Below, one piece after another: positions 58,391 to 64,000 of a DNA stretch of 64,000 bases. Numbering within the stretch: position 1 is the stretch's first letter; the number at the start of each line of letters is the position of its first letter. The DNA is from CAIZQW01 sp942493055. Lineage in GTDB: Bacteria; Verrucomicrobiota; Kiritimatiellia; RFP12; UBA1067. The notes below the pieces were generated by a model. The model saw nothing but the letters and a program-made list of their open reading frames with translations. It made no database searches and was not told where the DNA came from. The stretch is from the NCBI GenBank assembly GCA_942493055.1, contig OW818680.1, forward strand, positions 3,534,001-3,598,000, written 5' to 3'. The translations under genes and the position numbers were made by a program.

Positions 58391-59290
58391 ATGCGTAAGA
58401 AAGCGGCACAGTTTTTAGATTCGATCGCGTATGAACGCGGGTTGTCCGAGAATACGCGCGCGGCGTATGAGCGCGACCTCTCGGATTTCTTTGCGTATCT
58501 GGAGGGTGTCGCAAAGGTGACGGCGTTTGCGCAGGTGACGCGGGAGCATGTTACGGATTACCTGCTCTATGAAAAACGCCAGGGCCTGGCCATCGCCACG
58601 CGCGCCCGGCGGCTCGTCGCCATCAAAGTCCTCTTCCAATATCTTCTTGCGGAAAAGCAGATGAGCGAAGATGTCACGGAGACCATCGAGTCTTCGAAGA
58701 AGGGACGCATCTTGCCGCGTACCTTGTCGGAGCAGGAGGTCGCGACCCTGTTGAACTCCATCGAGGGGACCAGTGTCCAGGGCATCCGGGACCGTTGCAT
58801 GCTGGAACTTTTTTATGCCTCGGGCTTGCGTGTCTCGGAGGTGGTGAATTTGCGGGTCTCGGATATCCGAATGGACGAGACGTTGGTCCGGTGCATCGGC
58901 AAGGGCAACAAGCAGCGCTTTGTGCCGCTGGGCAGCGAAGCGTGCGGCTGGCTGAACAAGTATCTGGCTGAGGCGCGGCCGTCCTTGAGTAGAGGCGACA
59001 CCACGCAGACCGGGCTCTTCCTGACCCGGCTCGGCAAGCCCTTCACCCGGCAGGGCATCTTCGATATGCTGATGAAGCGCGCGCAGGCCGCCGGTCTTGC
59101 AAAGGATATTTCACCTCATGTGCTGCGCCACTGCTTTGCCACGCATTTGCTGGCGCATGGCACCCAGATCCGCGCGATCCAGGAGATGCTCGGCCATGCG
59201 GACATCTCCACCACGCAAGTCTATACGCATGTCGATGACGGCGAGGTCGTCAATGTCCATGCGCGGTTTCATCCAAGAGCCAAGCGGTAA
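58391..59290 (+). CDS. xerD: Tyrosine recombinase XerD-like
   Basis: A site-specific recombinase of 299 residues, the size and domain plan of XerC/XerD: SAM-like N-terminal core-binding domain (FLDSIAYERGLSENTRAAYE), catalytic domain with Arg in YASGLRVSEVVNLRVSDI, Lys in IGKGNKQRFVPLG, HVLRHCFATHLLAHG (HxxR), LGHADISTTQVYTHV with the second His and nucleophile Tyr278. The function is resolving chromosome dimers at dif, or acting on mobile elements. It is not next to phage genes, and a housekeeping role is more likely. No strong ribosome site is visible at the start. Confidence 0.9.
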   Translation: MRKKAAQFLDSIAYERGLSENTRAAYERDLSDFFAYLEGVAKVTAFAQVTREHVTDYLLYEKRQGLAIATRARRLVAIKVLFQYLLAEKQMSEDVTETIESSKKGRILPRTLSEQEVATLLNSIEGTSVQGIRDRCMLELFYASGLRVSEVVNLRVSDIRMDETLVRCIGKGNKQRFVPLGSEACGWLNKYLAEARPSLSRGDTTQTGLFLTRLGKPFTRQGIFDMLMKRAQAAGLAKDISPHVLRHCFATHLLAHGTQIRAIQEMLGHADISTTQVYTHVDDGEVVNVHARFHPRAKR

Positions 59291-59662
59291 GCCCGCCGCC
59301 AGCGGAACTGGAACAAACGAAGGAGTAACTTCTCAAATTGAGAGTTGAGAGTTAAACGTTGAGAGTTCCACACGCCCCTTGGTCGTGCCTAACGGCGGTC
59401 CCTTGGGGTTCCCTGATTTTCCCGGCTGGAATAGATATGGCGGCATAACGTAAGTCCTCTCGTTATGACTGGAATGTCAACCGGGGCCGGAGTCGGCGGT
59501 AGAAAAGAAAAGACCGCGCCGTGAAGGTCGTTCAACGGCGCGGTTAGGGTCGTTTTAATATTTTGAAAAGCTATATCATGGGGACGAAGTGGAGGGTAAG
59601 GAGATTTGGACGTTAGCGGTGAGGCGGCGGTATCCCGTCGCCTCAACCGCCTGGTTCGGTTG
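59291..59662. other. Intergenic: repeats and a strong hairpin
   Basis: 59290-59325 has the phrase CAGCGGAACTGGAACAAACG seen also at 21.88 and 62.64 kb. 59334-59370 has GAGTTGAGAGTTAAACG words. 59513-59544 is a perfect 10-bp stem, ACCGCGCCGT / ACGGCGCGGT, followed at a short distance by GTTTTAAT, and may be a terminator between the convergent xerD and toxin genes. No gene supported. Confidence 0.6.
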
Positions 59663-59971
59663 TTATAATTGACTCAAGTAATCTTGCGCTCCATAGAAAA
59701 ATCGAAGAATATGAATCCGCTTCGTCTGTTCTTCGATTCTGAAAATCAAGAGGTAATTGCCGATCAGAGCTTTTCGATACCCTTTATTTCTCAAATAGGG
59801 GTCATCGCACACCACATAGATTTTGGGACGGGTCTTGAGGAGTGCATAACAGTCCTCAATCTTCTCCAAGAACGCACGTGCAGCGATGGGGTTGGCAAGT
59901 TCGCCCGTCATGTAATTCACGATGCCATCCAAGTCCTGCTCAGCAAGCTCTGTAACATTCAGTCTATACAT
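59663..59971 (-). CDS. ParE/RelE-family toxin
   Basis: 102-residue toxin of the RelE/ParE superfamily. Seen: YRLNVTELAEQDLDGIVNYM at the start, NPIAARAFLEKIEDCYALL, KGYRKALIGNYLLIFRIEEQ and RIHILRFFYGAQDYLSQL, the typical last strand. Members inhibit gyrase or cut ribosome-bound mRNA; which one cannot be decided here. It overlaps the 3' end of the antitoxin gene by 8 bp on the same strand, the normal antitoxin-first order of Phd/ParE pairs. Confidence 0.92.
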   Translation of the reverse strand: MYRLNVTELAEQDLDGIVNYMTGELANPIAARAFLEKIEDCYALLKTRPKIYVVCDDPYLRNKGYRKALIGNYLLIFRIEEQTKRIHILRFFYGAQDYLSQL

Positions 59972-60224
59972 GATATTTTGCCCGAAGAGATTTTAAAGAG
60001 GCGGTCGCTTCTTTCGACAGACCCTGCTGCACTTGCTGTTCGGCATCGGCAAGCTTGGCATAGACATCCAGCTTTGCCAGACTCTCTTCATAGCGCTTCA
60101 TGCTCATAATCACCATATCACCATAACCGTTTTTGGTAATGAAGATGGGGGTGTCCGACAAGCGGCACTTTTCCGAGATTGCGGATGTGTTTTTCAGGTC
60201 TCTTATTGGTATTATTTGCGGCAT
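59964..60224 (-). CDS. Phd/YefM-family antitoxin
   Basis: 86-residue antitoxin with the Phd/YefM fold: IIPIRDLKNTSAISEKCRLS, DTPIFITKNGYGDMVIMSMK, then a C-terminal helix that would wrap the toxin (RYEESLAKLDVYAKLADAEQ). Strong AAGGAG ribosome site. It should bind DNA at the promoter and repress its own operon. An inverted repeat overlapping the likely promoter lies just upstream. Confidence 0.93.
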   Translation of the reverse strand: MPQIIPIRDLKNTSAISEKCRLSDTPIFITKNGYGDMVIMSMKRYEESLAKLDVYAKLADAEQQVQQGLSKEATASLKSLRAKYHV

Positions 60225-60241
60225 AGAATCAACTCCTTATT

Positions 60242-60270
60242 GTGGGATATTTATACCATTATAATCCCAC
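60242..60270 (-). promoter_or_regulatory. Operator/promoter of the toxin-antitoxin operon
   Basis: Inverted repeat GTGGGAT-N15-ATCCCAC. On the minus strand it encloses TTATAATGG, which contains a perfect -10 (TATAAT). The repeat covers the core promoter, as expected for autorepression by a Phd-type antitoxin. Confidence 0.65.
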
Positions 60271-60382
60271 GGCGACAAGTAAATAATGTTTTTACTTCAT
60301 TTCAGATTGAACAACGTCATTTCTCAGGTTTGGCGCGTTAGCGACGTAACCTGCAGAAAATTAGGAACCCTTCTTCTCCGGT

Positions 60383-61135
60383 TTATATGTTTTGCCCACG
60401 ATCTTTGTATAGAATCTCCCTGAACTCTATAGGACGTATCTTTATTGGATTGCCCGTTCTGCGCAAGCCTTCAACTCTCAACTTAATATCTTGCCCTGGC
60501 GAGGGTGTTGGACAATTGAATATCAACTCAAAACAATTCCAGAGATCAATTTGGGGAACTTCAATAACAAGCTCGTCATTATCTGCATTCCTTCTGATCC
60601 CTTCCTTGTAAGGAACGGAAAAAGCTTTTCCGCTGGTTGCTTTAGAAGGAAAGGCAAAAACGTATCCTTCAGCTGCTTTCTTCTTCAATTGCGTCTCATC
60701 CCAGTGCTTCGAAAACGCAAAACTAGTATATGGGAAATAGTCGACTGGGCCTTCGATCCCGGCCACACTAACTTCGACATTATCCACGAGCAGCGTGATC
60801 TGTTTCGCGTCCAGAGAGTAGCCTGCACTCTTCGGCAGAATGCCTATCAATAGCCTGAATTCCTTGGTTGTGTCGTAGGACGGCCTGCACCTGTAGAATC
60901 CCAAATCGGGATCCTCTTGTATCAACGGGAAGAGAGAATTTCTCTGAGTGCAAATGTCATTGAAAAGGCGAACGTGTAACGCGACATCTGGATAATCAAT
61001 GCGAGAGTAGTTGATAGTCTTTCCGGTCGATGACGTGGCTGTGCTCACGCGATATTGCAGGTTATAGGCACATCCCGTGAGACTGAGCACGAGTGCCACC
61101 AGAAAGCTGGTTGTCAGAATGCGTTTTCTCATCAT
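60383..61135 (-). CDS. Lipoprotein of unknown function (250 aa)
   Basis: Signal peptide with a lipobox (LTGC). The mature part is strand-rich (YPDVALHVRLFNDICTQRNS, QITLLVDNVEVSVAGIEGPV, DELVIEVPQIDLWNCFELIF), with no known motif. ATG-ATG gives two possible starts one codon apart. A near-perfect hairpin lies between it and the next minus-strand gene. Base composition is lower in GC than neighbouring core genes, consistent with accessory origin. Confidence 0.7.
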   Translation of the reverse strand: MMRKRILTTSFLVALVLSLTGCAYNLQYRVSTATSSTGKTINYSRIDYPDVALHVRLFNDICTQRNSLFPLIQEDPDLGFYRCRPSYDTTKEFRLLIGILPKSAGYSLDAKQITLLVDNVEVSVAGIEGPVDYFPYTSFAFSKHWDETQLKKKAAEGYVFAFPSKATSGKAFSVPYKEGIRRNADNDELVIEVPQIDLWNCFELIFNCPTPSPGQDIKLRVEGLRRTGNPIKIRPIEFREILYKDRGQNI

Positions 61136-61146
61136 GTGTTCCGAAT

Positions 61147-61186
61147 GTCAGCCACACACGGCGGTCACGCCGTTGTGTGGGCTGAC
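61147..61186. terminator. Long hairpin between two minus-strand genes
   Basis: GTCAGCCACACACGGCG pairs with CGCCGTTGTGTGGGCTGAC with only small mismatches and a short loop. It has no U-run, so it may be a processing site, a Rho-dependent pause or a palindromic repeat rather than a classical terminator. Confidence 0.5.
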
Positions 61187-61197
61187 GGGTTCGGCTC

Positions 61198-61599
61198 TTA
61201 CCTCTCATCCTCACTCCACCACCGGAGAGCCTGAATATCCGGGTCTGAAGCCAGAATCTTGTCCAGCGCATCGGAAACTCTGCCGACATCTGCGGTGGTA
61301 TCAATCTTCCTGAAGAACTTTCGAATCATCGGCTTGCTCGGCTCAACGAAAACCAAGTACCCGTCCGAGTACTCCTGATAATGCCCGCAACCTATCCACA
61401 TGGAAAATCCATCGTGCGGCAACGGAATACCCCAGCCCCAATCTTCGGCGTAAATCTCGCCGGTCTGAATACCGGCCGCTCGTAGCTTCTCTGTCAGATA
61501 CTCGGCCAATCGCTTGCCCCACAAGTCGGGATTGACTTGCTCCTGCTCGCCTTCGTAGGGCGGAAACTTGGCTGAACGGAACTCAACGTGTGTGCGCAT
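61198..61599 (-). CDS. Hypothetical protein (133 aa)
   Basis: Not recognised. A soluble protein rich in aromatic residues: FRSAKFPPYEGEQEQVNPDL, EIYAEDWGWGIPLPHDGFSM and QALRWWSEDER. Ribosome site GGAG. It lies 25 bp behind another small unknown gene on the same strand, suggesting a two-gene operon. The EDWGWGI...WIGCGHY pattern resembles small proteins that occur as immunity partners of toxins, but this is a weak impression. Confidence 0.6.
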   Translation of the reverse strand: MRTHVEFRSAKFPPYEGEQEQVNPDLWGKRLAEYLTEKLRAAGIQTGEIYAEDWGWGIPLPHDGFSMWIGCGHYQEYSDGYLVFVEPSKPMIRKFFRKIDTTADVGRVSDALDKILASDPDIQALRWWSEDER

Positions 61600-61624
61600 G
61601 ATTCACTCCGACGAACGATGCTCA

Positions 61625-62095
61625 TCATGCGCGCGCGTTTCGCGCGTCGCATGGATGAGCTGGTTGTGCATTCCGTTTGATCTGAATTGTCTTCCCCCAA
61701 GGCCCTGGAACGTGCATCGTTGACCACGTCCCAATCGTCCGCCATCCGCCGCCCTGCGGTTCCTGAAGCTCTGCCTTGACGGCCCTGTCCCCTCGCCAGT
61801 GTTCTCGAATGCGCAACCTGCCAGAGATGAATCCCTGCACCGCATCGAAGTACCTTTGCTGGATGAACTCCTCACCGCACGGAAACCACTCCAAGCAGAA
61901 CGCTCCGGCGTTCATATGAAGCTCGTCTTCCTGAAGGTTTAGGTTCACAGGGACGATCAGCCCCTCTTGCTGCGGAATATCCAGTTCCATATCGACATTC
62001 GCTGTATGCAAGTCCAGCCGCATGGTCAAGGCGGGGAAGCCCGACTGAATTCGCTTGAATATCCCCACTGCTATGGATCTGTTCTTTTCGTTCAT
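61625..62095 (-). CDS. Hypothetical protein (156 aa)
   Basis: Start chosen at MNEKNRSIAVGIFKRIQSGF, with AAGGATA upstream. An earlier in-frame start adds a hydrophobic stretch that reads through the promoter region. Not recognised. The strand-rich N-terminal part (PALTMRLDLHTANVDMELDI, GLIVPVNLNLQEDELHMNAG) and the EFIQQRYFDAVQGFISGRLR segment suggest a small alpha/beta protein. First gene of a likely pair with the 133-residue gene. Confidence 0.6.
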   Translation of the reverse strand: MNEKNRSIAVGIFKRIQSGFPALTMRLDLHTANVDMELDIPQQEGLIVPVNLNLQEDELHMNAGAFCLEWFPCGEEFIQQRYFDAVQGFISGRLRIREHWRGDRAVKAELQEPQGGGWRTIGTWSTMHVPGPWGKTIQIKRNAQPAHPCDARNARA

Positions 62096-62848
62096 TATCC
62101 TTATTATTATGGGACTGTCCCATATCAAAAAAATTAGTATGGCAAAAATATTGTTTTGGGACAAGAATGAAGAGTTCATTTGTTGAAAATCAAGGAGTTA
62201 TAAAATCGAGTCTGTCCCATATCAATATATTGGCGATTTATTGCAAAGCGACGGAGCGTCCCAAAACTTATTTTAAGAAATTCATGCAAAGCAACGAAAG
62301 TATTGTTGATCATCAACGGGTTACGAAAGAAATACGTCCCAAAACGTGTGATTTCATGAAACTGATATTTTCCAGCTTGTCTGCGGTCTTCCTGCGTCGG
62401 TCTCTCGGGGGTTTCGTGCTTCATAGGGGGATAGAGTTCCACCTCCGCTAAAGCTACGGCGGACAAGAAGGCTACGGCGTGACAGGTCAAACATTCAACA
62501 TCGAACATCGAACGTCGAATTTTGAATTTTGAATAAGGCAATAAGGCTCGTTGAAGCGAAGCGGAAACCATTCGGCGAATGCCGAAAGCGAAGCGGTAAT
62601 CACGCAATAACGCAATGATTTTGAAGTTACAGGTAAGCGCCCCGCCAGCAGAGCTGGAATAAACGAGGAGATAACTTTATCAACGAATTAAACGAATGGA
62701 GCGAATGATGTATGGTAGGGACGGTTCGCCGAACCGTCCGCGGCTCGTTCGGCGAACGAGCCCTACCATTTCCAACATGGCTTACGTGCGACAAAATGGC
62801 CAAGTTACAGGCAAGCCCGCCGCCCGGGGCCCCGGGAATAAACTGACT

Positions 62849-63159
62849 GGTAACTTATTTAGCATCGAATAGCGCGAACCACACGAATAAAAAGAATGTT
62901 TTACGCGAAGATCGCTATGAGAGGTGCTTGCACGGAAAGCCCCCGCAAGTGGCTGAATACCCACCTTCGCCAAGGCTACGGCGGGCATGCAGCCGGGGCT
63001 TATCTCGTGCAAGCACCCGAGTGTCACGCATCGACTCTGGGTGAAGGACGAGCTGTGCCGTCGGCGTATTCGCCGAATGCGTAGGCACGCCGTCCTTCAC
63101 CCAAATAGCGCTCTTTGCGAAAAAGTATTCAAGAATGAAAGTTCAAGTTATAGACAAGC
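62849..63159. repeat. ~280-bp palindromic repeat, copy 2, with a 30-bp insertion
   Basis: Same sequence as 21905-22185 except for a few substitutions and one exact 30-bp insertion at 62961-62990 (CCACCTTCGC...GCGGGCATGC) between CTGAATAC and AGCCGGGG. It ends 2 bp before the minus-strand stop of pyrK. Confidence 0.88.
62961..62990. repeat. 30-bp miniature element inserted in a larger repeat
   Basis: The other copy of the larger repeat has the empty site, so both the boundaries and the length are certain apart from a 1-base ambiguity. Confidence 0.92.
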
Positions 63160-63161
63160 CC

Positions 63162-63941
63162 TCACCAGACGATTTCGCGGGATTCGAAAACAGGTCCGTC
63201 GCGGCAGACGCGGCCGGTCCATTCAATGCCGTCTTCTTTGCGAAGCTTCTGGATGCAGGCCAGGCAGGCGCCGACGCCGCAGACCATGTGCTTGTCGAGT
63301 GAGAGCCAGCCCTTCATGTTGTGTTCGATGGCGCGCTGGCCCACGGCCTTGAGCATGCCGTCCGGTCCGCAGGCGAAGAGATCGAAGGCCAGGTTCTTGA
63401 GCTTGAGCTGCTTGATCTCGCGGTCAAGCGGCTGGGTGACCAGTCCGGTCTCGCCTTGCGAGCCATCTTGCGTGGTGATGTAGACGCTCCAGCCCATGTG
63501 CTGCAGCAACTCGCTGGCGAGGATGTCATCCGCGGTCCGCCCGCCGATGAAGACCGTGCCTTTCCTCGGGAGTTTTTCCGCAAGGAAACAGAGCGGCGCC
63601 ACGCCGAACCCGCCGCCGACCAAGAGGGGCACGCCTTTGAGGGTCAAGGGGAAGCCCTTTCCAAGGGGGCCAATAACAGAGAGTTTCTCGCCAGCCTTGA
63701 GCGCGGTCAGTTTTTCGGTTCCTCGTCCGACGCTCTTGTAGAGGATTTTAAGCTTCCCGTCTGTGGCCCCGAAAATACTGAAGGGCCTGCGCAACGCCGT
63801 CTCTTCCAGAGAGGGGATGCGGATGTGTACGAATTGGCCCGGCTGCGCAACGGCGGCGAGCTCCTTGGCATCAAGAGTGAGCGTCCAGTAGCCTGCTTTC
63901 AGCGGGGCATGGTGAATGATTTTGCAGAGTGCGTCTTTCAC
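63162..63941 (-). CDS. pyrK: Dihydroorotate dehydrogenase electron-transfer subunit
   Basis: Passes electrons from the FMN dihydroorotate dehydrogenase (PyrD type B) to NAD+. A ferredoxin-reductase-like protein: FAD-binding RRPFSIFGA, NAD region LLVGGGFGVAPLCFLAEKLP, and a C-terminal 2Fe-2S domain with cysteines in DKHMVCGVGACLACIQKLRK and the final Cys of GRVCRDGPVF. The length of 259 residues is normal. The start is GTG with an AAGGAAG ribosome site. pyrD is expected next to it but not in this window; the gene is close to the right edge and its neighbours lie beyond. Confidence 0.93.
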   Translation of the reverse strand: MKDALCKIIHHAPLKAGYWTLTLDAKELAAVAQPGQFVHIRIPSLEETALRRPFSIFGATDGKLKILYKSVGRGTEKLTALKAGEKLSVIGPLGKGFPLTLKGVPLLVGGGFGVAPLCFLAEKLPRKGTVFIGGRTADDILASELLQHMGWSVYITTQDGSQGETGLVTQPLDREIKQLKLKNLAFDLFACGPDGMLKAVGQRAIEHNMKGWLSLDKHMVCGVGACLACIQKLRKEDGIEWTGRVCRDGPVFESREIVW

Positions 63942-64000
63942 TTAAATCTTCCTTGTTGGATATTGGATATTCACTTTGGTTATGGTTTGGGTTGGGTGAT

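Larger units (their letters stand above)
62096..63161. other. Repeat-rich stretch without a supported gene
   Basis: In order: a GGGACTGTCCC palindrome (62111-62121) in the upstream region of the preceding gene; words CGTCCCAAAAC and TGTCCCATATC (62150-62350); a 30-bp element variant (62439-62467); GAACATCC words (62488-62530); the phrase CAGCAGAGCTGGAATAAACG; CGAATTAAACGAATGG words (62680-62707); palindromes GACGGTTCGCCGAACCGTC and GGCTCGTTCGGCGAACGAGCC (62715-62762); then copy 2 of the ~280-bp palindromic repeat. Open frames here translate these repeats and are not credible. Confidence 0.7.

Noticed and set aside
62167..62607. Overlapping open frames on both strands (94 and 143 codons)
   Set aside because: They read across CGTCCCAAAAC and GAACATCC repeats and have no ribosome site or protein-like composition.
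1..64000. Insertion sequence with transposase
   Set aside because: No transposase gene was found. XerD-like is the only recombinase and has the length and layout of a housekeeping protein.

Overview
The window is a GC-rich bacterial chromosome segment. Its gene content points to the PVC group, most likely Kiritimatiellota or a relative. Supporting genes are a secreted HzsA-like haem-motif protein, a GH92 lipoprotein, a GH71/99-like enzyme, a pectate-lyase-fold protein, an arylsulfatase, a DUF6288 protein, an autotransporter-like beta-strand protein, Tat-exported Gfo/Idh and sugar-isomerase proteins, and an ackA-pta pair. The taxon is an inference; no rRNA gene is present to settle it.

Layout. 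0-5 kb: accessory genes, including a possible defence-type cluster on the minus strand (membrane-anchored beta-rich protein, a frameshifted TIR-like gene, a metallophosphoesterase). 5-12 kb: repeat-dense accessory DNA (KilA-N protein, DUF4062/ATPase/winged-helix protein, GIY-YIG protein, tRNA-Val), bounded by two direct copies of a multi-hairpin element. 12-14 kb: an IclR/AraC fusion regulator and a four-helix/zinc-finger protein. 14-25 kb: secreted polysaccharide and protein degradation genes. 25-30 kb: housekeeping genes (maf, rnhB, an RRM protein, ackA, pta, a thioredoxin lipoprotein). 30-35 kb: Tat-exported sugar oxidoreductase and isomerase plus a pectate-lyase-like protein. 35-44 kb: URO-D family, M20 peptidase, U32 protein with two paralogous lipoproteins, NIPSNAP, DUF362 ferredoxin, LemA. 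44-57 kb: a propeller sensor kinase and NarL-type regulator, followed by a surface protein, DUF6288 protein, sulfatase, SGNH esterase and MltF-like lytic transglycosylase. 56-64 kb: rplT, rpmI, an endonuclease III homologue, XerD-like recombinase, a ParE/Phd toxin-antitoxin pair, small unknown genes and pyrK.

How the genes fit together: acetate kinase and phosphotransacetylase suggest acetate-forming fermentation. The secreted hydrolases, sulfatase and esterase suggest growth on mannose-containing, pectin-like and sulfated or acetylated polysaccharides. The 44-55 kb kinase/regulator pair is a plausible controller of the neighbouring surface and sulfatase genes.

The most unusual content is between the genes. 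(1) A roughly 300-bp element occurs twice, with compensatory changes in several stems. (2) A 30-bp miniature element is inserted with exact 30-bp length at five sites and interrupts other repeats; in two places it supplies a Shine-Dalgarno sequence. (3) Several families of degenerate word-like repeats with units of about 7-14 nt begin at or just after stop codons, and in three genes the repeat itself supplies the stop. I do not recognise these as a described system; they are the best candidates for something new here.
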